A DNA stretch of 64,000 nt from Mytilisepta virgata. Its lineage: Eukaryota > Mollusca > Bivalvia > Mytilida > Mytilidae. The stretch spans positions 87,396,513-87,460,512 of the forward strand of contig CM051521.1 in NCBI GenBank assembly GCA_028015205.1. The letters run 5' to 3'. Both the position numbers and the translations under genes were made by a program. Of this stretch, positions 36,847 to 48,850 are shown one piece after another (the first letter of the stretch is position 1; every line of letters begins with the position of its first letter). Under the pieces are notes generated by a model, which saw nothing but the letters and a program-made list of their open reading frames with translations, was not told the origin of the DNA and did not search any database.

Positions 36847-37534
36847 TTAGTCCATCGAATCTACGGCGCTATAATCTACAGTATTGCTTTTGTCTATTCT
36901 GTTGTGACTTGTTGAGTCATACATGTTGTCCACACTATGGCTGTATAATACGTTACTAGTATCACGACGGCTGTTATTCGTTTGATCGTAAACCCCATCA
37001 ACGGATGGCAGATATGGGTTTCCGGTCTCTTCAGTGTCAGATAAAGGCTTGGCAAGTTCGTAGGTCTCTCCATTGACATATCTTTGTACGTTCTGTCCAC
37101 ATGTGTTTTTTGGGTCTAAGATATGGTAGTTTCCAGGCTGATACGCATCGCCTTTTACTGATGGAATGACCATATTATTTTTATTTCCAGAAAAGTCAGC
37201 GTAGTCATACTGTTTCGGTCCTTCCAAACGGCCATGACCATTCTGAGTGTCCACGCATTCATAATCAAAATTGTTTATTTCGGATGAATGATAATTTTTT
37301 GAATCAAATGAATCATATACTGTCATATAGGAAGAGGGCTTCAAAATGTTTTCATTTTTTGCAGACAGTTGTGTGTAGTGATGAGTTTCTTTATTGCCCT
37401 GTAACGTACTGTATGCTATGCTTTCGGCTACATTTGTATTAGCAGGTGATATATGTGCTACATTCTGATTACCAACGTAATCCGTTGAATCCGGAAATTG
37501 TTTTTTCTTGGCTAGTCTTATTATTTCCGGAAAA
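36847..37534 (-). CDS. Gene C exon 6: long tyrosine-rich tail and stop
   Basis: 688 nt from an acceptor TTTTCAG at 37535 to TAA at 36849-36847. Many tyrosines lie in Yxx-hydrophobic settings. The C-terminal 50 residues match the tail of gene E. A minus-strand AATAAA overlaps the stop codon. Confidence 0.87.
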
Positions 37535-40500
37535 CTGAAAATAAATATCAGAAGAAACTTCGTTGGACAACCTCAATAAGGTACAAACAAATGAAAAGTG
37601 CTTAAAATTAAATTAATGCATTGCTTCATTTACATTAAAGCGTTGTTTCTATTTTACAGATCAATACAATGGCTAATTTGTTTCTACAATTTTCATTCGT
37701 ATAAATAGTGCTTTGATTCAAATTTTGATGCACTAGATGTGCACATTTCGTCGATTTACGACTCATCAATTGTGTTCAAGGCCTAAAATGTAGAAATCCA
37801 AAACAGCAATCAAAAAGGTTGAGATCAAATTCAAAAATACCGAAATGACCAAATGTGGTAAGCAAAAAACCATCTAAGTACAGAGCTATGCAACAGGGAG
37901 ATTCTCCTTAGTTTTCAAACATCTTACAATTTTGTTACAGTAAATATTAAATATCAATTTCGGGCTAGTATCGAAATACTAGCAGCTGAGCTGGGGATAC
38001 CCTCAGTGACTTTGAATCCACCAGCAATCGACTCAGTGGTAAAAATAATTCTTTGATGCATCAGGTGTGCACATTTCGCCGATTTACGACTCATCAGTTG
38101 TGCTCAAGGCCTAAAATGTTGAAATCCAAAACAAAAAATCGAAAAGATTGAAGGGCAAATTCAAAAATACCGAAATGGCCAAAAGAGTAAGTCAAAACCA
38201 TCTAAGGACAGATCTATGCACGAGGGACATACTCCTTAGTTTTCAAACATTTTACAATTTTTTTTTAAGTAAATCTTAAATATCAGTTTCGGGCTAGTAT
38301 CGAAATATTGGAAACTGAATGTAGGAAAAATCTAAACCTTGCACACAGGAGATTCAAATCAAATTTTAACGCCTAAAACCTTCTAATGACTGACATGTAC
38401 TTGAAGGTGATATTTGTAGGTATCGTAGGTTACTTCATAAATAGGTACATGTCAGTCATTAGAAGGTTTTAGGCGTCAACATTTGATTTGAATCTCCTGT
38501 GTGCAAATATCGCTGTCTTCGGACAATAAGATCTTTTAAAAAAGGGTTTTATTTTTAACTATCTTAGGCAGAAGTCACCATCTTGGTGGTCCAGGTTCCC
38601 ATGGTCGGATATAATTCTGTGAGAAAACCACCTAAGGACCATTGCTGCGAGTTTGTTTCCAAATGAGTCTGTGACTTAATACAGGAAGATCATTCTATGA
38701 AATTCCCATATTTTTCTACGCAAAACTAAGTTCTACTGTGATATTCATCTTGGATGACTTTCTAGGTCATCAGAAACAGCTCTGAACGAATATAATAGGG
38801 ACCATTGCTGTCAAAATTGGTTTCAATTGATGAATATAATGAATCCACATAGTGAACAAGTGGTCCCAGGCAAAGAAACCTTTGAAGTGTATTTCCATTA
38901 AGTCCTATGACAAACGAAGACTGGTGGTTGGTTAAACATGTTTTACAACTTATTTTACAATTTTCTCAATTTTTTTCGAACAAAATCGCCAGGTCAATAT
39001 CAAATAGTTTACTAAATTTAACTGGATATAATTCTGAAAGAGAACCACCTAAAGACGATTGTGGTTATAAAATGAAAATCTGTAAGGAAATATTTCCCGT
39101 CAGGCCTATGTTTAACTAAGCCATCTTAATTATCAGTCATCGGATATAATTATACAGAGGACTAAGAAAAGAAAGGCAAAAAACATGCTGCAAGGCTTGG
39201 CTCCAATTGGCATAAATGATTCTGAATCAACGTTTTCGGAAAGGAATGTTTAAAATATAAAGTTAATGGACGGAGGAACAAAAGATACCAAGTAATGGTT
39301 AGAGCTCACCGGTCTCTTTGGCCAGGTTGGTTCGGGTGAGGTAAAAATTGAAAATATTTTTTAAGTAAATATTTCTTTCTGGCTGAGGAAGATCATCATA
39401 AAAATATAAATCAGTGTACTCCTTATAGCAAAAAGAATACATACCGTCTTAACAGCAAAACAACAACGATAACAAGAATAGCAAATATAATGAATCCACC
39501 CAATAAACCTCCAATCAAACCTGTAAAATAAAATCAATAGATAAATATATGTATATAATGTATGTTAAACTGCAATTAAAAAATAATTTAATTAATGCAA
39601 ATAATCAATTAACACCATCAAATCGACAGACCTTCTGGCATAAACAACATAAAAGAGCTCAAAAACAAAGTTTAACATGGAATCAACAGAGTCATGACAG
39701 TCTGACTTGATACACGCACTTTAGTAGTTGTGGGGATGCATAATATTATAATTTTCGGGCTGTATAGATGTACATATATATGTGTGTGTCAGACGCTTTT
39801 ATATATTTTTTTGGAAATATTAAGGTACATGTATTTTTAGTTAAATTGGTATTTTGAAATGATATAAAATATGCGTTTCATAAAATGTATTTAGCAAAAT
39901 TCATTTCGGTTGTCTTGCTTCACTGAACGACATTTCGTTTGCATGAAATGACCTAAAGATATTAATGAATGAATTTAAAATTCTAACGATCTATAATTTT
40001 GTGCGCAAGATAAATTTGTTTCTTACAATGAACATTACTGGATGAACCTTTCTTAGCTTCTCTCGTGTTACTGATTTATTTTTGTTTCTTGTTGACTAAT
40101 TAGGATTTAAATAAGACACTCTTCTTTTTGGGGGGAGGGGGATTCCCTTGTAGCCTCATTCATCCCTCTTAGTCCAATGGTTTGCAATAAGACATGGAAT
40201 AAAACAATATCATATGCTTTTATAAAACTAATACTTTACCAGCTGAATTTGAGATCTGATCTGAAGTAGGTGGCACTGTAGAATTAAAAACTGGTTGAGA
40301 ATTATCTGTAATCACAAACATATATATTAAGACTTTAGCAATTTTCGTTACTGCAAAGTGCTGCAAATAATAGCAATACTATCGTACCGTATGTATAATG
40401 ATAAACTATCATGTGACACACTGACACTGACACTTCCTCCACGACATACATTTGTACATGTAATAGGTTTGTGTCATTAGTTTTCATAGAAATTCTATGA

Positions 40501-43500
40501 CTCTTCCGGTAACAGTATTTCTCAAAATCTAACAGTATTCTATATTTTAAGAAAAAACAAATCCTTCCGACGTTTTATAAATTGTCTTACACAATTTGTA
40601 CAACTCCTTTATAGAAACCCAATGCAACGGTTATCGATTTGATTTCATTAATATTCACTGGGCCGCAAACGACTTCATCTGACTGGCTTCTTCGTTCCGA
40701 GAGACAAACCAATGATAAATGGTTGGCGATGTGTAGATATTTGTTGTGTAGATGGATAAAAATAACCACTAAAACTACTACCTGATGACAAAAAGGTGAC
40801 ATGTTTTTGTAACGGAAGGACTTGGAAACTTGAAAGAATGATTTGTTTTTTTTTCTTTTATTAATTTGGGGTGAGACGATTCGGGGATTGTGGTTTGACA
40901 ATATTAATAAGCACCGCACCGTATGGAAAGATTTGTTAAGACATGGAGCTAATGGACACCCTCTGAAAACATATGAATGAAGTTTGTCAAGAGTTTATGG
41001 GGACCGTTAGTGGACCGTAATCTCTGAATTTGGGAAGATAATGTTCTATGTACCTGATTCGTGATCCAAAGTTTGTGTAGTGGTTGCTGCTGAAATAGAA
41101 AAAGTTGTTGTGGATTCTAAAGTCGGCGTTGTAGATAACAAATTAATCACATGTAGTATTTCTCTTATGAAATAATACTACAAGAAGATTTTGTTTGGAT
41201 ATTAGAAAAAAACATTTATGAATAATGACAAGTTCATGGCTATACTGGGAAATATTTACATACTTTATGGCTATACTGGGAAATATTTACATAGTTTTAA
41301 TACAAGTTTTTAACTGAAAACATCCACCATTATTTAAGTCCCTATCTAGAATTTATTTTTTTATTTTGCTGATCGTGACGTCACTTCTTGATTAATCACA
41401 GGTAACTTTTTGAAAACCAACGTTCTAATATAATGTATTATTTCTTATCATCCTTCCCTCCCGCAATCTCACCCTACTGAGCCGACAAGCAAAACTCGTA
41501 TCAAAATTCACGTGAGCTGAGCAGGACTTATCAGCTTTCAGGTGGAGTTATCACCAAAATTCTCCCAACGTTTTATCCCTCTTTACTTTGTTAATACGTT
41601 TAATGGATACAAATAATAACTATTATAAGATAATGAAAATAAATAAGAAGGGAATTAAAGCATACATTGATTTAAATTCATCGAAATGTATTAGTAAATT
41701 ATATTCCAAATTCAGGACTCCAACAGTCCGCTAATAACCTCTGCTGGGACTACTTTTTCACGTGACAGCAGAGAGGTCATGAACTTTGATCCTGTGTTGA
41801 ACATTTAAATGACGTACATTGAAAAAAAAATCAAACATTTATTTTTCTCAAGTCTTGATCTTCCAAGAAATAACGTAAATAACCCCCTTGATTGCGGAAA
41901 ACTAGTTTACGAGTTCGAACCGATCTGCCGTTCAAATTACAATGTCTGTGACGTCACAACCAAAACAACAACTGAAAAATGCACAACATTTTGTGTGTCC
42001 TCTTTCGCTTTACATAGCTTTTATTCACTATAATTTACGGATGGAACCATTTCTATCTGATGAAAGGGCATCGCTTCAATGTTTTGTTTCATTATTGGAG
42101 CGCTGCAATTTTTATATGTGACAGATGTGGTGAAAGGCATCATGAATTTATGGAAGCAACCACTGGATCTCGAGACTCGAATAGGAAACAACAAATGAGG
42201 TAGGGATACGTTTTTTAATTGAATAATAGGCGGAAAATACAGGAACATTTATTGCTAATGGTTGTGGCGAATTGTTCGGGCGGTGGGGGGGGGGGGGTGT
42301 CACCATATTTTATCAAGTCCTATCAGGATGTCAGCCCATGTGTAAATCATGAGATACCATTTACCATTTTAACCCCCCACCCCCATTTATTATTTAAGAT
42401 AGAAAAAAATTCTTCCAGTCCTTGTAATGCAGTAATTATTTTGGATCTAAGTTACGACGCGTTTTATTGCCAAAAGAAGTCGCGGATTAATATTCATTGA
42501 CACGAGCGTTTTTCCGGACAATTGCAAATTTGGTCAACCCGTCTCCTCTTATACACTTTGAATATGTTGTTAGAACGATGATAAAAATGTCATCTGAAGT
42601 GAATATGACTGATACTGAAAAATATCAGCAGGCTCGACAGAATATGAAGTATTTTGTCTCGTTCGCTACGCTCACTCGCCAAAATATTCATATTCTGACT
42701 CGACTGCTGATATTTTTCGGTATCAGTCAATGCACGTTTAGATAACATATACATATCAGATATTGCCTTCAAAATTGATAATGCCCTCGCCTGCGGCTCG
42801 GGCATTATCAATGTTCCAGGCAATATCAGTCCCTTGGGCAGTCACTATATCATGAAAATGCCCTCTATATAAGCAACTATTGTATCATTCGTACATATGC
42901 AAGATATATATGCATATGAACTAATCAACAAAAATAACGATACACTTATCACAACCATCTTAACACATAATTTTAAAACATAAAATTTAGAAGGTAGATT
43001 TTGTGGAAAAGTTCATTCCGCCATTCTTAATCCTCATTTACCATGTCTATAAATAATCATATTTCTTACATCCACAGGTATTAATATAGTCAACTTACTG
43101 TAATATCTTTGAAAACACACTTCAAAATCAGCTCTACAACCTTTGTCCACCCATATCAAATCCGAATTAAATCCGAAAGTATCATTTAAGGTACAAGGAC
43201 TGCTAGAAATCTTATTTTCAACCTCTACCGATGTTATAAGTGCATTGGGTGGTATTTCTGTAACTTTGCAGGAACTGTATTGAAAGTTGTTGCTTGAGCA
43301 ACGCAGGTCAACACATTTCACATCTTAAAAGAGCATGAGAAATACATCCTTTATACATGTTGTACATTTACAAGTAACTTATGAATGAAAGATTTTTTTT
43401 TGGACGAACATATATGAATACACGAACATTTTAATAAAGGCAGTTATTAGTACATGTATCGCTAAATATATATGTATGTATAAAATATATACATACACGT

Positions 43501-44474
43501 CTGAACACTTACAAAACACTGTTAAAATCTTAAAACAAACCCTACATAAAAATCTGATTAAAATTATGCTGTCAAATGTTTGTCCACCCTTTACAGGTCA
43601 TGAAATCACACCGTTGAGACACTATGGACACTATTCTACTAGCACTGTGTTCAGCGCCTTAGACTACTCCGCCAGGTCCGCTATATAAAAAAAATATAGC
43701 TTCAGTGATCGGCATGTATCTTGAGATGAACATGGTACATGTGTATATTGGAATTTTTATACCTCTCTGGCGTTAATTTGAAAGAAATATGATTTGGCAT
43801 ATTTGAATACATTATATCTGATGGCTGTCATACAGTCAGAGTAAACACAGTATTTAACTAATCTTCTTAATACTGTATCTGCCCAGTGGATTTCCAAAGA
43901 GGTGGCGGACATACACGGCAGTCGAAAATATGTTTATTCGTCTGAACACTAATCCAACACTGTTACAATTAGATTTCTAATACTGCTAAAAACAATCTCC
44001 TTTTGGCGCGCTTCCAACTCACATCGTTAAGACACTATGACACCTGGTCGCTCAGCCCTATGTCTGGTGCCATAGAACTGTATGTGTGTTTTTGTTTTAC
44101 GTTCCAGTGTTTTGGAGGCTTATAACATTTGTATCATCCCGCTAGATGTTACAATAGACAACATGTCTACAGCTATATGAAATGGTAAACTGTAAATATT
44201 TTTAGAATTGTCGAAAGTAGATAATTTGCCTTTTCACAAGTAATCAGTTAGCCAAAAGAAAGTGACAATATACGGACTTTTTTGTTTAAATGTTACTAAT
44301 TTCTACATGGTACGTTTTTATATTACGTGTCATACGACCTAAAAAATTAAAATATTCTATAACAATGATTTGGCCAAGTAAACGTTTTTCTGTGCTGTAT
44401 TAATTACGTTTTAAAAAATATTCAAAAAATGTTAAATATTTGAAATTAACCTTCCTACCTGTTTCAGACATCAT
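36847..44474 (-). CDS. Gene C: DUF3011-type receptor with ITAM-like tail (368 aa as modelled)
   Basis: Six exons join in frame (1107 nt): 44459-44474, 43099-43323, 41054-41089, 40240-40305, 39445-39520 and 36847-37534. The ectodomain (about 7-80) has six cysteines and the signature FGFNSDLIWVDKGCRADFEV, which matches DUF3011, a family best known from bacterial secreted proteins. Two Thr/Ser/Pro-rich stalk exons, a transmembrane helix (about 116-138) and a 228-residue tail follow. The tail has YSTL-x8-YTQL (181-196), YDSF, YDYADF, YHIL, YELA and a C-terminal block with GVYDQTNN and YSHSVDNMYDS. It is likely a plasma-membrane receptor with unknown ligand. Oddity: exon 1 gives only MMSET, with no signal peptide, so the true start is probably elsewhere upstream. 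Apart from that, exon phases are fully consistent. Confidence 0.78.
37710..38335 (+). repeat. Two tandem copies of the dispersed repeat family
   Basis: Copies at about 37710-38050 and 38050-38335, each with 'cgatttacgactcatca', 'gtgctcaaggcctaaaatgt' and 'atttcgggctagtatcgaaa'-like phrases. They are in the last intron of gene C. Confidence 0.85.
38338..38507. repeat. MITE-like element with about 60-bp inverted ends
   Basis: The left arm 'tgcacacaggagattcaaat' continues to 'cgcctaaaaccttctaatga' and 'ctgacatgtac'. The right arm mirrors all of it, ending 'atttgaatctcctgtgtgca'. A spacer of about 40 bp separates them. The arms are almost perfectly matched, so the insertion is young. Confidence 0.92.
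38560..39345 (+). repeat. Dispersed repeat with 'ggaccattgctg' units
   Basis: Several units carry 'ccacctaaggaccattgctg' or variants, and it ends 'aatggttagagctcaccggt' and 'ttggccaggttgg', related to the ends of the AGCTCA...GGCC family. Similar units occur at 51530-52000 in the D copy. Confidence 0.65.
39445..39520 (-). CDS. Gene C exon 5: transmembrane segment
   Basis: 76 nt, phase 1 in and phase 2 out. It encodes GLIGGLLGGFIIFAILVIVV followed by VLLLR, one helix with a basic end. It resembles the TM exon of gene B in length, phase and the GG..GG start. Confidence 0.88.
40240..40305 (-). CDS. Gene C exon 4: stalk
   Basis: 66 nt, phase 1 in and out. It encodes DNSQPVFNSTVPPTSDQISN and then SA, with an NST sequon. 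It is nearly identical to the exon at 52444-52509 in the duplicated copy, so it is supported by conservation. Confidence 0.8.
41054..41089 (-). CDS. Gene C exon 3: mini stalk exon
   Basis: 36 nt, phase 1 in and out, acceptor TATTTCAG and donor CAG|GTA. It encodes ATTTQTLDHES. The tiny size makes it less certain, but the phase fits exactly. It could be skipped without changing the frame. Confidence 0.55.
41229..41295. repeat. About 33-bp tandem duplication
   Basis: 'tggctatactgggaaatatt' followed by 'tacata' occurs twice head to tail with one small difference at the junction. It lies in the intron of gene C upstream of the stalk. Confidence 0.9.
42608..42728. repeat. Palindrome 1 of a pair
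   Basis: The left arm 'actgatactgaaaaatatca' and 'gcaggctcgacagaatatga' is mirrored by 'tcatattctgactcgactgc' and 'tgatatttttcggtatcagt'. The core 'cgttcgctacgctcactcg' forms the loop. Confidence 0.9.
42759..42827. repeat. Palindrome 2 of a pair
   Basis: 'gatattgcct' and 'ttgataatgccc' pair with 'gggcattatcaa' and 'aggcaatatc' around the loop 'tcgcctgcggctc'. It lies about 30 bp from the preceding palindrome. Confidence 0.9.
43099..43323 (-). CDS. Gene C exon 2: DUF3011-like domain
   Basis: 225 nt, phase 1 in and out; acceptor TTTTAAG, donor ACA|GTAAGT. Cysteines are in VKCVD, LRCSS, SSCKV, SPCTL, KGCRA and EVCFQ. The IWVDKGCRADFEV core is the family hallmark. It occupies the place that the SUEL exon holds in genes A and B. 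Confidence 0.82.
44459..44474 (-). CDS. Gene C exon 1 (tentative start)
   Basis: Reads ATGATGTCTGAAACAG before GTAGG. An acceptor-like 'tcttttgtacag' just upstream at about 44562 suggests that 44459-44561 is an internal 5' exon preceded by another. No hydrophobic leader is seen. Homologous leader segments occur at 54709-54721 and about 47860-47945. Confidence 0.4.
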
Positions 44475-44574
44475 CCAAAAGTTAATATACAGATCTTCCA
44501 GTCAGACTAAATCACCCGAGACAAATACTATCGTATTTCACAATGTTCAAGGGTCACCTGTACAAAAGAAAACA

Positions 44575-45830
44575 AACATCGTAAACAATTTAAGAGTGGT
44601 AGTTAACGAGTAAATATAACTAAAAGTTAAACACTAAGGAATAACAGATTCATTTGACGGAATATTTCTGGTAAATATTTCACAAAAAGGGGGATACAAA
44701 ATTGTATTTCATCCGAACGATTTGTAAACATCTGATCCTCTAGTGTATAAAAAAGTAGATTTCTTCCTATTTTAATCATTGTAACAAAAAAGGACTGCAG
44801 TGTGGGCTGAAAAACATACATTTCAGAATTAGAGAGAACAGTAAGTAGAAAATTTGTCTACATGTTAGAATTATAGGACATTTTTTATAGATCAGTTAAT
44901 CTCGATGAGTCGTCCAAGAAAATAAAATGTTTTAAAATGTTTACAAAGGTTATAAAATTATCTTTAAACTCAAATCTTATTTTGAATGGGGAATTTACCA
45001 CGAAAAAATAAATGCACTCAAAACGTTGAAAAATCTAACAAATTGAAATGACTAACTCAGACCTGTCTTAAAATTTGCAAAACCATTATTTTTAATATTT
45101 TTTATGCGCTTTGTTTATATTTGTTGTAACCCGGGGATGAACACCCTTGCGAAAAGATGCAGTGCATGGTTATTTCACATCCTCCATTTCAACAATCCTT
45201 TAACAGCTTTTAAAAATGGTTGAGAAATATTTAGCGAAATATGCAAAGAGTGTCTGCAACCGTGATTTCTTCTTTTTACAAGCGCATCATGTTTTTATCA
45301 TATGTAATTCATATATAATGAAAGGTGTTATTTTTTTTGGAAATTATTTACAATATACATTATATGTGTAACTGAACTTGAAGTCTTCTATAAAATATCT
45401 TATAATTAAAATTATGATAATGTTCTGTTGAGTTTTTAAGCTCAGTGTTATCAAACTTATGATATTATGATAAGTACCATAGAATTATTTTATAATATTC
45501 ATGCATATTATATTTCATTCGAAACTCGCTTTAAATAAAATATTTTCGTTGATTCCATTTTTTCATGACCTCACGAAATGCTTGGAAAAAAAACAATAAA
45601 AACAAAGTATCGATGATCACCTTTACGTGATCACTCAAAGTCGTCTCGCAGCACAGGTGTATATGGATATTTTCAACCATAACGATAACCAACAATGAAT
45701 ACTTACATGTATATATACCCACAAAGTGACAACATTGTCCATTAACTGTGTATAATATGTTTTGTGTATGTCCATACATGTAGCGAACGACTGACGTCAT
45801 ATTTTCGTGGTATCGGAACTCAATTTTATA

Positions 45831-45924
<94 letters not shown>

Positions 45925-46079
45925 TTTAAAGTGCAACCTGATAAACATATTATTTTTAATTGCCTCAGTAATTTTTTATACAGTTTAGTTTTACTAATTT
46001 AATAGCCAGTAACTGACAATCTATTGCATAAGTGATTATAGAATATAGTAAATATGTAACAATAAAAGATAACTAGTTA
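44575..46079. other. Junction between the C and D duplicates
   Basis: AT-rich with no coding signal. It contains the TA microsatellite at 45838-45921. Confidence 0.45.
45838..45921. repeat. (TA)n microsatellite
   Basis: About 40 uninterrupted AT dinucleotides. The Tyr-Ile open frame over it is an artefact. Confidence 0.97.
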
Positions 46080-47854
46080 AACGAGTTGAAAAAATATATG
46101 TAACAGTTGCCATAATGAGTTTTCCTATTTTGATCCTTTCACCGCCTTATGCCCATTCGTCACACTTTCTAATTAAGTGTATTATCTTTATTTAAGTTCA
46201 ATCAATATAAATATGTTTTAGAGTTTAATCTTAATTACGGTTTGAATAGTCCGTTATTCCTATGATCCTCTGACCTCTGACCTCTGACGTCAAACGACCT
46301 GTTTTAGACTTGGTTTTGGCCATTGGACGTCAGAGAGAACTACTGGGAAATATTGAAAACAAAATTTATCATACATTTGATGTTGATACGGCCAATGTTG
46401 TCCCTATAATACGGCGGAAGTGTCCATGTAACATTTGGGTTTCCTGAGTCAATGAAAAACAAAAACACTAAAAGGAAGACATAAAGTGATTTCCGGATCG
46501 TTAAGGATTGGCTCGTAAGTGACGGAGAGGAGCGGGAAATAGAATTATTTGAAGCAGAGGAGTTGGACAGATACCTGGCACGATTTTTTTTGGTCTATAA
46601 GGAGTAGGAAGGGGCAGGATTATGAGACTGACATGCTTACGTGTGTTTAGACGTCTATAAATCGGTATCTTGACGAGAAGAAGTTGATATGGGACCTGAT
46701 ATGGGAAATGTTGTGTAATAATCTACATTGTGTATATATATATCATAATTTCGAATTTCAAATTAATATTGTACAAAAACATTTTGTGTGTTTCAGTTTT
46801 GTAACCTTTGAATGATTGTCTCTAACAAATTAATTTAGTCAACTTGAGATTGTCATTTTTGGCGAGGCAAAATGGAGGTAAACGAAAAAAACTCATCATC
46901 TATATAAACTCAACACTCATACAAGTCAAGCAAAAGAGAAATTCAAGACGAAAATATAAAAGTTAAAGCATTTGAAATCTGCTTTCACTACTTTAAAAAC
47001 TCTTATACATTTGTAAAAAAAAAAACTATAATTTTCACTTTATGACAATCAAGGTAACTACATGTATCACCTGTATTCGTAGAGTTTTCAGAGTTACTTA
47101 AAACTCTTTTTTTTAATTTCAGTCCCTAAAACTTGTGGATTCATAAAACCCGTATACTGGTTTTGATGATATTTAATAATCTTCGAATACTTTTCATCCA
47201 ATGGCCAATGGGAGACAAATCAAGATCTGCTGTATCAAATTATAAAGGTGATTTCATACATGTTCTAATAGAGGATTTTTCCCCGGGGAGGGGTGGGGGA
47301 GTTATTCTTAAATTTTTTCTGTAGGTAGGCTCGTACTTTTTGGGGGAGGGTCTGAATTTTGCTATTCTTTGGTGTTGTGAGAATTTCAAAGTATGTGTTG
47401 GGGGTTAAATATTTCTGAGCTTTTTTATGGTTGGGAAATTATGTGATATTTTTATGGGTGTTAAAATGTCAGGAAGAATTCTGCCCAGTTGAAGTACGAT
47501 ATATTTTAGTATTTTACACAAATAATTAGATTCATGGATTGTCAGCATGACACTAACTAATTAATCTCACATCTGTATACATTAGATGTTATAAAGAAGT
47601 GACGGGGTTATATCACAGCATGATGCAAAATATGTTATATTAATCAAAGGTATCTTTTTTGGGGAGGGGGGGGGTCACTTAATTATTTAGAAAACTTATT
47701 TTTTAAGGTCACTTGTTTAGACAACTATTTTTTGGGCAGTTTTGAAAAAGTACTATTTTTGGGGTTAATTTTTTTTCCAGGGACGAGTGTCCACCCCCTC
47801 CCCCCGATGGATTTTGGTTATTGGACATTGTTAATCAACTAAAACTAACTTTCC

Positions 47855-47950
47855 TACCTGATTATCTTGAGTCTATCCAGTGTTAATGACACATTTAACC
47901 ATGCACCCGTAACAAATACATGCGTTTCACCTGTACATCAGTGTATCTTA
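47855..47950 (-). pseudogene. Extra degenerate copy of the gene C leader segment
   Basis: The plus strand reads 'actaactttcctacctgatt' then about 75 bp later 'gtttcacctgtacatca'. This matches in order and spacing the gene C leader region ('ttaaccttcctacctgtttc' ... 'ggtcacctgtacaaaag'). It has no open frame and no attached exons nearby. It suggests a third, partly deleted receptor unit. Confidence 0.5.
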
Positions 47951-48126
47951 CAGTGTTAATGTGTACATCTCTATTTGCTTTGCGGGAATGAAATAGAGAT
48001 CAATTTTCTATTCACAAACTACTATTGATGTATTGACTGAAAGGAAGTATGTATTGTACGACATTTCCTCCTAATGTCAAATTAAACAATATGTTATGGC
48101 AAGACGTTTTACTATTTCTTCTAACT

Positions 48127-48258
48127 TCAAGATATCTCATATAATATATAAGATATCTTATATACTCTAATTTTTATAAAGTATATAAGATATCTTATAA
48201 AGTTTATAAGAAACTTATAAAGTATATAAGATGTCTCATATATTTTATAAGATATCGG
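48127..48258. repeat. AT palindrome cluster, second copy
   Basis: Repeated 'ataagatatcttat' and variants, as at 32200-32300. A SINE-like element does not follow here. Confidence 0.85.
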
Positions 48259-48429
48259 CATTGAGCATGAACAACCGCAACCGCTAAATTTAAAAAAAAA
48301 ACAGTAAGTGCTCCTTAGATTATAAATGGACAATATTTCTCCTTGCGAATACTGATTTGCATATAGTCAAAAAGTAATACTCAGAAGCAAATTGTAGCTG
48401 ATTGAAAATAGAAAAAATAGAAAAATTCA

Positions 48430-48850
48430 GCAATTCAAATCTTCTCCTCTGAAACAAGTGCGACAATTGAGATTTTGAGATTGTAATGATCCTCGTGGCA
48501 ACCTTTCAGTATTGAGTCCAGAGGTTCGGACCTCCGGCCGATATTCCCGTGTTATAATTACTAATAAAGAAAAATCGGCCAAAAAAAAAACGTTTAAGAA
48601 TCTTCAACTCTGAAGTGGGGAAATTGAGAAATTATGCTTGAATGGTCGTTAAGCGACCCCCTTTCAAAATTGTGTCCAGGGGTTTGGACCTCAGATCAAT
48701 ACGACTGGTATTATTAAAAAATAGAAAAATCAGCAAAAATATATTAAAAAGCTTTTCCTTAAATCAAACTTTGATGAAATGATTGGGTTGTCCCCTTTCG
48801 TAATTGCAGCTTGGTGCCCGGACCTCTGACCAGTATGGCCGTGTATGACA
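48430..48850. repeat. Dispersed tandem-type repeat with 'tgtccaggggt' units, second copy
   Basis: Three imperfect units with 'aaatcttctcctctgaaac', 'ttgtgtccaggggtttggac' and 'gtgttataatta'-type phrases, matching 25640-25990. No coding content. Confidence 0.65.

Noticed and set aside
45764..45988. Tyr-Ile repeat protein
   Set aside because: Translation of the TA microsatellite.
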